This document shows, one piece after another, positions 22,961 through 35,389 of a DNA stretch of 64,000 bases. Below the pieces are notes generated by a model, which was not told the DNA's origin, did no database searches, and saw nothing but the letters and a program-made list of their open reading frames with translations. The stretch's first letter is position 1. Each line of letters begins with the position of its first letter. A program made the translations under genes and the position numbers. Location: the NCBI GenBank assembly GCA_028023455.1, contig JAQFVV010000444.1, forward strand, positions 122,001 through 186,000. The letters are read 5' to 3'. Origin of the DNA: Epiperipatus broadwayi (lineage: Eukaryota; Onychophora; Udeonychophora; Euonychophora; Peripatidae).

Positions 22961-23599
22961 CTGGAATACTGTCAAATTTATATATCAAATATAACACGTA
23001 TATTTAAAAATTTAAATATAAATTTAGAGGCTTAATTTGATTATGAGTATTTTATTCAAAGCAAATCATTCTGCAAAACAAAAAAAATTGTTAAAGCAAT
23101 TAATTAAAAAAATAGATGGCTTTTATATGGGCTAGGTACATCTTGTCATAGATGAAATAAGCACAGAAATTCAAATTTTATGTGCAGAAAAAAGAATAAA
23201 AACAAGTAATGAATTAAAAATGCAACTTAACATTAAAAAAAAGAATGAATTAAATGTAATCTTGCTTTCTTCAATCATTAGTAATTTATATCAATATACT
23301 TTTTTTTTTAGAAAAATAAATACCTTTTTAACATCTAATATTTTCTAATAAATTTTTGGCAATATTTTTTTTTTAAGGATTTTTGCATTTATATTGCTTT
23401 AAAATTGAAACTGAAAAAACAAAAAAAAAAACATTTTTTTTAGTTTTCCCTTCATAATCGATATTAAAAAATTATTTTTATGTAATTCTTCCAGCAACCT
23501 GAATTTTATTTCATCTTTATAAACTAGCATTACTTTTTTTCATTTTACAATATTAAAAATAATAATCAAATATTTTTGCTCTATTCTTATGCTAATTGT

Positions 23600-23781
23600 A
23601 ATTAATTTATTTTAATATTTTGAATGTTGGCTAAGGAGAAGTTTTATTCAGTACATATACATAGGCAATGTTTGAGCATGCTTTTAGCCAGTGAAGCCAG
23701 ATTCAAGTGCATGCTCGTCTATTGTCTACATATATATACTGACTAAAACCTCTTCTTAGAATGTTGAAATAAATTAATTTT
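23600..23781. repeat. Small inverted-repeat element (MITE-like)
   Basis: The left arm 23600-23682 (TGTTGGCTAAGGAGAAGTTT, then GAGCATGCT) pairs with 23708-23781 (AGCATGC complement, then AAAACCTCTTCTTAG). The arms are about 75-80 bp, imperfect, with a 25-bp loop. Confidence 0.65.
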
Positions 23782-24728
23782 AAAAGTAGCCTTTTGCTTT
23801 AAACCAATCTTTGACTATTTCTTATATAAGTTCTAATGACCATCTTATACATGGTATTGCATTTTGAAATGGCAAAATTATATTCACATGGTATTACTTT
23901 TGCTAACTTCTATTTTTTATATTTGTATTGTAATCACAACATTGTTTTAAGTTTTCAAAGTACTGCCATCATAATGTAACAAAAATATCAAAATAATTAA
24001 ATGTTAAATAAGACACTTGGAAAGGGTCACTATATATTAAAATCAATTATGCATATTTTTTCAGCTTGGATAATATCAAATGATTTAATTTAGAGTTTCT
24101 GATTTATGATTCTTTTCCTCCTTGAAACTGGAAATGATTTTAGTGTTATTAAAGAACTAATTAATAATTATGCAATTTTTTTCCAGAACAATGTTAAAAA
24201 TAAATTCTAATGAAAATATTTATGAAAAATATTTTCATATTATACAGAAACTAAAAGAAACAAAAACAGAATGTATGTAAAATATGGCTTAACATAATAT
24301 AATTATAATAAAAAATAAAATTTTTATGACAATAGTTTTATCTAATAATGAAATAAATCTTCTCAAGTAAAACTGATCACAAGAACATATATATAAATAC
24401 ATATTTAGAACTATTCACAATTAAAACAAATACCACTCATTACTAACATTAAAGGTTCTCATAGCATTGATGGTATGAGATCCAAAATAATTCATCAAAA
24501 CAAGAATGAAAGATTATATTGATTAATAATCATATTAGACATGAGTCCATCAAACTTTTTTTAAAGTTAGATTTAGTAGAATTTGTTGTATATTATGGGT
24601 AGTTATATGTGTGTATTATATGTACTTTTTTGTTAGTAGTTTTTACTTGAGATATTTGCTTAATAGAGAAAATCATGGATATGCACACATTTTTATAATT
24701 TTGATAATACCTTTTATTGATATATTTT
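23782..24728. other. AT-rich stretch, nothing recognised
   Basis: No coding, RNA or repeat signal beyond homopolymers. Confidence 0.5.
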
Positions 24729-24729
24729 G

Positions 24730-24794
<65 letters not shown>
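24729..24794. repeat. (TC)n(TA)n compound microsatellite
   Basis: About ten TC units pass directly into about 22 TA units. ORFs rich in Ser-Leu and Tyr-Ile here are artefacts. Confidence 0.98.
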
Positions 24795-24800
<6 letters not shown>

Positions 24801-25175
24801 CAGTTTGTATTGGAAAATGAGTCTTCCCATATCTGCCATACAGGGTGCCACCAGGTTATTGGAACATGGAAAATTTATATAGTAGGCAGATACACACTGT
24901 TAAAGATCCAACTTTTACATATACATATATTACGACCGTCAGCCCATGCCACCAGCTTGCGGAACAGCAGAGGTGTATACTATATAAATTCCTATTTAAA
25001 AATATTTGAATATTAAAAAAAAATAAAGGAATCCACTGCCAATAATAACACACACAAACATTTATTAAACATATATAAGATTTAAAATTATTATTTTAGT
25101 ATAACTTTAATTTTTTTTATAAAATATTATAACTTTACTTTAGATTTTAATTTACAATTTAACTTTTTATTTTAG

Positions 25176-25443
25176 AAGTTCGCACAGATAAATTTAATAT
25201 TTTATTAGTGTGTATGGATAGACTACATAGATTACATTTGAAAAGAAAATATGCTATCCCTTATTTAACCTTAGGCCAAAAATTCACAGTCAAGCCAATG
25301 CCAGTCTATCTGATATATCGATGTATTCAATGCAGCACGAATACGACAGCACAATACCATACTGTCAGGAATGCACATCTGAACAGCATGGTTATAGAGA
25401 AGCAATTGTCTTTCATCCAGTACAGGAATGTTACATCTCTCTG
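25176..25443 (+). other. Exon-like open segment, unassigned
   Basis: A pyrimidine-rich tract ending TTTTTATTTTAG (25164-25175) precedes a frame that stays open for about 90 codons (residues include KFNILLVCMDRLHRL and TLGQKFTVKPMPVYLIYRC). It ends at CTCTCTG followed by GTGAGAAG, a good 5' splice consensus at 25444. Base composition (25200-25640) is clearly less AT-rich than its surroundings. No protein family was recognised, the minus strand is also open (25534-25271), and no partner exon was found. It may be a host exon or part of an unrecognised element. Confidence 0.3.
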
Positions 25444-25639
25444 GTGAGAAGAACAATAAAAAAAACTCCATAGAAAGGGATTGTGGTTTTTTTATCAACT
25501 TAGATCCCATTCCATAGGTCAAGGGGTGATCCACAGAGCAGGGAATACTGTCTGTCTTCGATAGTCAATAAGAAATAGGCTTATTTCACTCAAGTGTGGC
25601 ATATAATGTGATCCTGCAAGTAGCGGATCTTCATACTAC

Positions 25640-26867
25640 ATTTACTAATTACACCAATATATCCAATCAATTAACCCAATTTAACTACGAAACAAATAAC
25701 CTAAGATTAACCCTCCCTTAATTAAACTAATATAACTTTACAAATCTATGCAGCCATTCATGTCTGACTTAAATTTAACATTTATTAAGTTTAGTTTAAT
25801 AGAAAAAAATCATAATAAACAATTAAAAAAATGGAAAAAATAAATTAATGGAAATGATTTAAAAAAAAATACATTCAATAAAAATAATTATTAATAAATG
25901 ATTTAGTTTGGTCAGATAGGAATTTCTATTGCTATAATTTAAATACTGTGAAAGTTTTTCTACTTAATGTTCATGAATCATCTAAAGTTCTTAAAGTTTT
26001 AAAATACTGGAAAAGTTTTTTTTTTTTTTTTATAATTAATGTTCATTAGTTATAGAGTTCTTACTGTTTTAAAAAGTCCGTATTTTCTAATTGCTTGTAA
26101 TTTGGAAGGTGTTAATTCCCCCGATGTCTTGAGGAGATTGGTATGCAGTTAGACATTGGTCCTTTATTGTAGCTGGTATTTTATTGCCGAGCCCTGATGT
26201 CTATGGTCCGCAATATGGGAAAATGATATTTTATTTCTTTTTTTTTAGAACAACTGAAGGGATTAACTGAAGGGATTGAAAAGTTCATCTTTTCAATCCC
26301 TTTTCCTTCAACTCTCCCTGCACTAACACATATAACACACTCTTCTTTCACATCCCTTTCTTACTAATTTATTTCCAAACTTTTCCTTTTATATTAAACT
26401 TTCGAATCGAGTGGACATTACATCATGATGATGATGATCCTTTCATTGAGGTCCATTTTCTGAGGGATTTCTTTTATTGGCTATTCATTCCTATTGTTTT
26501 TCTCTTCTATCTGACCTTTAATTATACATTTTGAGATGCTCAAGGGCTAGTTTACTTTAACTAATTGAAAATAATCATTTCCATTTTACACAATAGCATT
26601 AATTAAATTTGTACATTCTTTTTAACAATATATTTTTTATCTTTAAATCTTAAGTTTTTTCTTAAAATTTAGTTTTAAAATACTTTTTTTTAACAGTTTT
26701 CTTTTAATAATTTTCATCTGTGTGATTTTATATGCACGAGTTTAGATGACTTTTAACTTTCAATTTTTAATGCTTAAAAAAGCTTTTATTTGCAAACTTT
26801 TATTTTTAATGTCTAATTTTTAAAAAAATAATGTAGCAGCATGTGTTCCCGTTACAATATATATATT
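25640..26867. other. AT-rich stretch with a small hairpin
   Basis: GGGATTGAAAAG (26272-26283) pairs with CTTTTCAATCCC (26289-26300), a perfect 12-bp stem with a 5-bp loop. Nothing else was recognised. Confidence 0.5.
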
Positions 26868-27012
26868 ATAAGAACTTGAACTCAGACTTTCAAACTTCCT
26901 ATAGCTATCTAATCCATTTTACATAACCAATACATATGACTTTATAAATGTACAAAAACATGATCTCCTATATAAATATTTCATGCTGAGCCAGCACTCA
27001 TCAATTGGCCTA
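26868..27012 (-). repeat. SINE family Z copy with an adjoining repeat block
   Basis: AGAACTTGAACTCAGACTTT (about 26871) onward matches 27345 and 40708. Downstream, CCAGCACTCATCA (26983-27000 area) is shared with 38337-38372 (GTGCTGAACCAGCACTCATC), suggesting that a second repeat block belongs to the same or a neighbouring element. Confidence 0.55.
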
Positions 27013-27301
27013 GATCACCACCTACCACAAATATGTATATAATCAGTACTCAATTTATATTAAGATAGCAAATCTTCAACCTCTAATGGACAAGCTTCAG
27101 TCTTCTCCACTTTTCAAGTCTTCAGTCATCCATATCATTGAAAATCTGAAGATGAAATACTCAAAATCCCTGCTGATGCCATATTATTGTTATACCCATG
27201 TTGACCTTAAGTCAATTTGACTTCTCATGCATAGGACCTTAATAGGTTCATTTAATTATATAGAAGAGGGATATGCAGAATACAGGCTGAATATAAATTT
27301 T

Positions 27302-27411
27302 AATACATGTATATTTTCTATATTAAACTTAATGTAATTATAAGGGGCTTGAACTCAGACTTTCAAACTCCCTACAATTATCCAATCCATCTTATACAAC
27401 TGATACACATT
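27302..27411 (-). repeat. SINE family Z, best copy
   Basis: About 110 bp shared with 40666-40775, including an AT-rich end (ACATGTATATTTTCTATATT). On the minus strand GTCTGAGTTCAAGCCCC supplies a B-box-like element, with an A-box-like TATCAGTTGTATAAGATGG upstream, so this is probably a tRNA-derived SINE in reverse orientation. Confidence 0.6.
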
Positions 27412-27485
27412 CCAACATACATGTGAAAAACGTAAATGATTTCCAATATATGTATTTTGTGGTATTTAATTGATATTAGGAAAAA

Positions 27486-27788
27486 ATGTGTATGAAATTT
27501 AATAGAAAAATGAACTTCTTGTATTACAAGGGCTTTAAAAGTCAGTTTAAAGATAATAATTATGTTAATTTTTTGAATGTGGATCTTGATTTACAACAAA
27601 AACATATCTTAAATCATGGTGCAAAATATGTTGGTGGTCAGTGGAAAGACAGTTATCTAGAATTGAAATTTTTGGTGGAAAATTCCTTAAGCATAATTAA
27701 ATGTGATTTAAAAGTTTATAAAGAATTAATAAAAAGAGTAAACGAAAAAAATAATAATTATAAAACAAATAATGAGTGGAATGTATGA
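27486..27788 (+). pseudogene. PLE2 N-terminal segment
   Basis: A 100-codon open frame with LDLQQKHILNHGAKYV, similar in position and pattern to the L-x-x-x-E-x-x-L-x-x-GxxF motif at the start of Penelope-like proteins. It ends shortly before the RT fragment at 27820; the intervening conserved blocks expected in an intact element are absent. Confidence 0.5.
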
Positions 27789-27819
27789 ATCAATTGATCA
27801 AGTAGCTTAAAATGTTAAT

Positions 27820-28245
27820 GTGAAAATAATAAAATTTATAATTGAAATATTAAGCTTTATCGACAAAAATATTTATGCAGGTTTTAAGAAAGATTTTTAT
27901 AAAATGGTCAATGGCTGGCCAATGGGTTTACCTAATGTTACTCAAATATGTAATTTTGTAATTTCTACATATGAAGAAAATATTCTAAAAAAGAAGCATT
28001 ATCAAAAAAATATTACCATATATTATCAATATGTTAATGATGTTTTTGCATATGGCAGGCCAAATAGAATTAAAAAGTTGTTCAAAGAATTAAATAATTT
28101 AAATGGCCTCAAATGGATAAAAACAGATGAAAATTTAATGTGCTTTCAGTTTTTTGATCTTAAAATAACTAGAAATCAATGTATGCTAGATTACTGTATG
28201 ACCATTAAACCAATAGTAAAAAGAGGTTATATTCCTTATAAATAA
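27820..28245 (+). pseudogene. PLE2 reverse transcriptase fragment
   Basis: MVNGWPMGLPNVTQICNFV (residues 29-47) corresponds to RT motif B (G-x-P-x-G/S). YYQYVNDVFAYG (residues 68-79) is motif C, where YxDD reads YVND, so the first catalytic Asp is Asn (residue 73). FFDLKITRN (about 110-118) is the following L-D-x-x-I/V motif. The open 141-codon frame ends at 28245 and continues in frame after the stop. Confidence 0.8.
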
Positions 28246-28248
28246 AGA

Positions 28249-28960
28249 ATGCCAATGACACATAAAATGGCAGGTTTGAAGTCTTTCTTGTTTAAAAATA
28301 ACAATCCTTACAAATATTCATCAGATAAAGGCAAAAATATTGAAATATATTCAAATGAATTGTTAAATATTGGTTACAATTATAATCATATATATAAAGT
28401 TATTAGGGTTTTTAATACGAAATATAAAAATAAAAATTTTAATAATAATATTGATTTTCCTGCTAACAAAAAACTATGGATATCAATACCATATATTTCA
28501 AATGATCAAGTAAATGTTATAAGAAAGATTTATAAAGGTCGATGTGATATTGCATTTTATACACCCCCTACATTGAACAAATTAATAAATAATTCTAAAG
28601 CTAAAACTTTATTTATAAATTAAAATTGTATCATTTATAAATGGATATGTAGGTGTGGCAGTGGATATATAGATGAATCAAGATTACATTGGAAAAAAAG
28701 ATCCAAAGAGCACTTGCTGTTGTTAAAAAGAGTTCAGATATCAAATCAAAATTGAAAAGTAGATAATAATGTTTCAGCATCTGTTTTTCACAACCAAAAT
28801 AATTCATGTATTTATGGTTTTAACTTCAATTACAATAGTGTTAAAATATTACAAATTGAAAAAAATAACAACAAAAGAAAAATAAAAGAGGCTATGCTAA
28901 TATACAAATAAAACATGACTTAATTAACAGGCAGCAAACATTAGGATCACAGAATTGTGT
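28249..28960 (+). pseudogene. PLE2 linker and GIY-YIG endonuclease region
   Basis: HKMAGLKSFLFKN opens the region after the RT. LWISIPYISN occupies the P-Y position before the nuclease. After the stop at 28621 the translation gives YKWICRCGSGYIDES and KKRSKEHLLL, matching the GIY...YIG core with the second motif altered to YID, then KRKIKEAMLIYK near 28880-28910, which carries the conserved Glu. Several stops make it inactive. Confidence 0.7.
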
Positions 28961-30039
28961 GAAGGCTAGCCTTTTAAAGTATTAGTTGACAATGACTAGG
29001 AGGATAGTTGAAAGTGCTCCGAAGTGGATTATTGTATTTATAATGTACTGGTCAAAACATGTTTATCCATCTAACATGAGCTGGAACTCACAAAATGTAT
29101 TTCAAACCCAGTCAAGCCTGAGATTTAGGTCAGGGACTAGCCTGAATTCGAACCCACTCTCTAAGCCCATAACAAACACCTAATGGATAACATAACAATG
29201 ATGGCACATGAGAATTAATTCTTAATCCAGCCCACTAGCAAAGTGGAGAAAACAATGAGACATCTATTAACTATTACTTAACTAAAATATTTACACAGAT
29301 GGCTGTATGTGTGGAAGTGGAGAAAAGGGAATTCGAACTACTCAAACAAGTTAGACAATAAAATATAGTTTAATATAATGATAAATTATTATACATTATG
29401 ACTTAGTTAATTGCATACATTAGTATATGCATGAATGAGCAAGCTGTCTACCAAACGATAGATAATTACATATTGTCATTCATGCTATTATTTCTCATAT
29501 GCTCTTTTATTAGCTAAATAATATATTTTATAAATAAACACACATCTTTGGTGGGTCCAATATTAAGATGCCAATCGATTATTAGAAAGAATTTACATAA
29601 AATTGCTATTAACGCTTTGGATTACGGTTCTGAAACATGGTGACTAAACATTATTTTGGGGAGCATTCTGAGATTCATTACAGATATAATACAAACTATT
29701 TTCATGCCATTATGGTCATGAAAATAAATAAAATACATTTGAAAACATATTTGATTATATGACAAAATACTTAATGAAACTTCTTTTAATTAGCGCTGGT
29801 AAGAAGAATGCTTTATTTTCCCCAAGGCATATAGATACTCTTAAATACAGAAATAAGTTACGATGGTGGGATTGTATAAGACTGAAATAAATTTAATTAA
29901 TAAAACTAGAAGTAGTTGGCATTTATATATATTTTAAGCAGAGCGCAATTTTAATATTAGAGCATTAAAACTGGGTCATGAAGCAAAAGAAATAATAATA
30001 CAAAGAAGTTTGTGGTGCTGACATAATAACCAAGAAATA
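28961..30039. other. AT-rich stretch with a possible LINE 3' remnant
   Basis: At about 29600-29640 the translation reads NALDYGSETW, like the YGSET motif near the C-terminus of LINE polymerases. KYRNKLRWWDCIRLK near 29840-29890 could be the following L-x-W-x-G region. It is weakly preserved and not clearly the RTE family. GAATTCGAACCCA at 29146-29158 resembles a B box in isolation. Confidence 0.35.
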
Positions 30040-30067
30040 ACAGGAAAAGTCGTGCTTCTGGATGAAA

Positions 30068-30195
30068 GACAAAGTGGATAGGCATGCCGTGGACATCGCC
30101 GACATGCAGGCCTTTTATACGAAGAAAGTGGATAGGCATAGCATGTGCCAGACTTAGGGAATCACCACCAGAGGCCTTTTTATACGAAATAAATG
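30068..30195. repeat. Two-copy tandem repeat, about 55-65 bp units
   Basis: AAAGTGGATAGGCATGCC...AGGCCTTTTATACGAA is followed by AAAGTGGATAGGCATAGC...AGGCCTTTTTATACGAA. The middle parts differ and the ends are conserved. It lies in a relatively GC-rich patch (30040-30290) of unknown origin. Confidence 0.6.
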
Positions 30196-30259
30196 GTTCT
30201 GGGAAGGTCAACTATCCTCAGAACAAGGCTTGAGAAATAAATCTATGGGTTCGAACTTG

Positions 30260-32236
30260 TCGCAACCCCCAGATTAGAAGACTAGAAGCACGTAATATAT
30301 ATAAACATGAAGATAAGGCCAAATGTCAGTAACGCAGTAATGATAAATGTCACTAACGACATTGAATAAGATTTACTGCTTTAAAAATAAATGACCCTAG
30401 TTTGAATGCCATAATTTATACAAATAATATACTATGCCACTATATATATATAGAGATTTCCTAATAATATATTTAAATTTTCTATAAAAGAAACATTAAG
30501 ATTTAATAAAATATACGTTAAGATTTGACCCCCTCCTTTTCTGCTATTTAAAATAAATCAATCCCACCTTCATTGATTTTATAATAACTGGAATATTTAA
30601 TTACTGTATTTGATATTTTAAGAGTAAATAAAAAAAACTAGCAGTTATATAGAAAACAAATAATAGGTCACCTTTTCAGAATTGAATAACATTTATAAAA
30701 TAAATAAGGTTTCAAAGCATTAATTAGCTTGAGTTCTGGATTCACCCCGGGTAGAAAATCCAGAGTTAAAAAAATATTTTTTTATATTAAAACATAATTA
30801 AAATGTTGGTTCCTAAAACAATCTGGTGAGTGTATTAATTAATAATGCATTATATTGTAAGGGGACGTTAATTCATGGAGGTTTACTTAAAAGAAAGAAA
30901 AGATTTTAGAAATTCAATTCATCAGATTGCTTGAGATTGGAATAATAATAATAAAAGCATACTGTATATATAAAATCAAGTAATAAATAACTATAAATAA
31001 ATGACCATACCAAAGTTAAGGAAAGTTAGAGCATATGAGATAGGATTAAATTTATAGAAATTATTTAAGAGCAAATTACATTTTACATATTTAAAAAAAA
31101 GGCAAAGTTAAATAATACATGAGAAATCTTGATAGTAGAATTCGAGATTAATTAGGCAAGCTAGATTTAGTTTCAATGGTGGCGGTTTGAAATAATTTAC
31201 CTTGCACCATTTTAAGAGTCCATATTAAAAAGTCCAGCTCATGCATGGCAGTTCTTATGTGATGGCAAGCTTCCATTAGCATTCTAAAGTTCTTAGGTCA
31301 GGCTTTTACTTCACTCTTGGGCAGCAGAATGGTACGGCCATGGAAGATGATGACCCAACAGGGCCGAGAAGGGTGGTGGACTTACTACTACATCATTTTA
31401 AGTTTCACAATGTGTAGTATGTTAACAATACAGTTCTCTCAATAGTAGCTAATCATCTCTGTTTCTCTTGGTGATTTAAAAACCTGCCATTTTATACTCT
31501 GCTCAAGTATTTCTGGAATGCTTTTAATTACTTAGTTTTAGCTTAAAATCTAATCTCTGATCTAAAATCTTAAGTTTCCTTTGTTCATTGTTTTTGAAAG
31601 ATGCAACAGTAAGATAATGTCCAAAAATAAATTCAAATCTATTTCCAGATTAGAAATAGATTTGACAAAAATGTTTATAACAAAAGAAAATCTTTAATCT
31701 TAATCCCCATTTTAAGTAAAAACTTTAATTAAAAATACCTTCCCCAGATTAAAACAATAGTGTTTCCAACCCTTTAATTATTTTTGGACAATTAACAGTT
31801 GCATCTTCCATCTTGGATTTTATAAAATACAGTTTAATAGGAAAAAAAAGTACTTTAAAAAGAAAAAGTTGTATAAATGACATATAATAAAATATTTTTA
31901 AAAAATCAATATTTTGTTAGTATTTTGCTCCTATATATATATATATTTGAGCCGCACCTATAATACTTAATAAAAAAGAACTAATAATTAATAAACAAGA
32001 ATTAATAATAATTAAAAAATGTTATTGAAATGTTAAAATTTTATAATTTAGGTGCACATCTCAAATATATGCATAAAATATATATATACATGACAAAAGG
32101 AGTGGGATGAGATATAGGGTTTGAATACAGGTTAGTAGGTGTAAACATGAAGCTCAATCTTAAGCTAAGATTGACTGCTTCAATAAATATTCAATTATAT
32201 ATATTAATTTAAAGAAATACAGACATTGGATTATAT

Positions 32237-32237
<1 letters not shown>
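30260..32237. other. AT-rich stretch with one GC-richer patch
   Basis: At 31240-31390 composition is more balanced, and the plus strand reads AMEDDDPTGPRRVVD in a short open frame. No family was recognised and no splice-like boundaries are obvious. The remainder is AT-rich with short (TA)n runs. Confidence 0.4.
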
Positions 32238-32267
<30 letters not shown>

Positions 32268-32545
32268 AACTGCACCTCCTACTGAGTTATGTAAACATAT
32301 GGAATTAACTGCACTCCCACTGAATTATGTATGACTCCATTGTAAGCTTAGTTGATTGACATGGTTATGTACAGAATAAATAATCTGAAATCACAATTCA
32401 AATATTCATAGAATCAAGGCAGAACTCCAGTTTTAACAACTTTTAAATATCAAATGAAAAGTCAGTTTAATAAATGTAATCATAACTTAACTATATGTAA
32501 TTGAAATGGAAGTAACTGTACATCCCACTGAGTTATGTAAACATC
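32238..32545. repeat. (TA)n(GT)n and a thrice-repeated 30-bp motif
   Basis: (TA)n(GT)n at about 32238-32268 is followed by AACTGCACCTCCTACTGAG (32268), AACTGCACTCCCACTGAAT (32307) and AACTGTACATCCCACTGAG (32514), two of which continue TTATGTAAACAT. A perfect hairpin AAGCTTAGTTTATTGA / TCAATAAACTAAGCTT lies just beyond at 32605-32643. This is probably part of an unclassified repeat. Confidence 0.5.
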
Positions 32546-32939
32546 AATACAAACTGTGAAAAGACAGAATGATCCCAAGCTGTCTGTTAACTATGTTGAT
32601 ATAGAAGCTTAGTTTATTGACATTACATCAATAAACTAAGCTTATATATTAACCCAGCTAAAAGACAGAGTGTTATCACTCTGTCATTTCATAATTTGAA
32701 ATATATAAATATATATATGAGGGGGTCCAAAAAACCCCAGAATCTATATCTAAAATCTGTGTTGTAATATACACTTTCTCTATTAGGTACCTCTTGCATG
32801 AACTCCCTGTACCAGTTTGATAATCATTAACATTAAAATTGTAAGGCTGTGTAGTAAATATTTTGATTGTATTTGTCAATTTAGGAAGTCTGAAAAGTTG
32901 AATCAACATGAAATTCTATTTTTTAATGAGGAAAACAAA

Positions 32940-33290
32940 AGAGAAAACAGTTGTAATGCTTAAAACAACTTATAAGGAAGCTGCTCTGGGCAAAACATAC
33001 CTTTATGAGTGGTTTAATGAAAATGTCAAAGTCACCATGTTCCAAAAAGCATCATGAGTGAAACCCAATGTCAAGATGATGCTAATTTTTTTTATGCAAA
33101 TGACATTGTTTACTTAGAATCCATTCATGATGGCCAGACATTTTACTTTCAGATTCTGAACTGTTTGCATGATATGGTAAATGAAAAAGTTCTGATTTGT
33201 GTCAAAATGGGGAGTGGCTTCTGTACTTCAATGATGGTCACCACACAATGCTTCTGCATGAAACACTTTTTGATTAAAACAGCATGATCC
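32940..33290 (+). pseudogene. Mariner-type transposase remnant, internally deleted
   Basis: TTYKEAALGKTYLYEWF (about 32967-33015) matches the second N-terminal helix-turn-helix of mariner transposases. It is followed almost at once by a V-K-x-M-L motif (about 33075), the Q-T-F-Y-F-Q region (about 33145) and EWLLYFNDGHH (about 33210-33245), the position of W-x-x-HHDNAP. In the intact family about 100 residues, including the first catalytic Asp, lie between the first two blocks, so a large deletion has occurred. Conserved blocks fall in different frames. GAGGGGGTCC at about 32720 could be part of a 5' terminal repeat, but no 3' partner was found. Confidence 0.6.
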
Positions 33291-33299
33291 AGTTTATCC

Positions 33300-34606
<1,307 letters not shown>

Positions 34607-35389
34607 TCATCTACATCTTTTACTGATCTGACTGCTGTTACATTGGTCATGTTTTGGTAGCTTCAATTTAAATTCACTTTTTAAAGCTATCTTTAGATGT
34701 TAATTTGCTAGTTTGGTATTAACTTGATGGCAAAATGAAAAACCAAAATATAGATTAATTTTTAAACAATAAAGATGACACTATTATAATGAAATAAATA
34801 TTTTCTCTGTTCTCAGGTCCAAAGACATTTGTGAGAGTTTTTGAGAGTTCTTATTCTTTGCTTAAATTTTGAAGATGAAATTATATTTTCCATAGTTTGT
34901 TTATATATATTTATGATTATTTTTGAAAAATATTTGTGCAATATTTATTTTTTGACAGGAATATTATGAAGATATTCAGGTTTTATCTGAAAATATTTGC
35001 TTTTGGAAAAAGACAAATCAAAAAAATATAATATAATTCAGGAAATTTGTAATAGGCTAAAAATGTAAATCTTTCATAACCATTATACCAGTTACTTTTT
35101 GTCATCTTAAATCATTCTAAGTAGACTTTTGACTGCAGAATGCAATTTCTAATCTTTAATCCATATGTTATTGTCATTGGTAGTATTATAAATATATGAT
35201 TATTCATACTGTAAATAAATATGAATGAGCTGTTTACAAATATGCATCAGATAGTGTAGTGAGTTTACTGGCTTTTTATCTCTGATTTTAATATCACAAA
35301 ACACCATTGTTTTTCTTCTCAATTGTCTGACAGTGTTTAGCTGAAAGATCAGTCAGAGTTCCTTGAAAGCAGAATAAGTGTGCATGTGA
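34607..35389. other. AT-rich stretch, nothing recognised
   Basis: A good 3' splice-like TTTTCTCTGTTCTCAG ends at 34816 but is followed by only 18 open codons. See the rejected list. Confidence 0.4.

Larger units (their letters stand above)
27486..28960 (+). mobile_element. Penelope-like element PLE2, internally deleted
   Basis: Plus-strand retroelement remnant. An N-terminal segment (27486-27788) with LNVDLDLQQKHILNHGAKYV passes almost directly into the middle of the RT (27820), so much of the palm, including motif A, has been lost. After the RT come SHK-like HKMAGLKSFLF and the linker, then a GIY-YIG region ending near 28960. Its wording differs from PLE1 and PLE3, so it is another lineage. 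No target duplication was identified. Confidence 0.8.

Noticed and set aside
34817-34872. Terminal exon after the strong acceptor ending at 34816
   Set aside because: Only 17 open codons and no recognisable protein; acceptor-like tracts are expected by chance in T-rich DNA.
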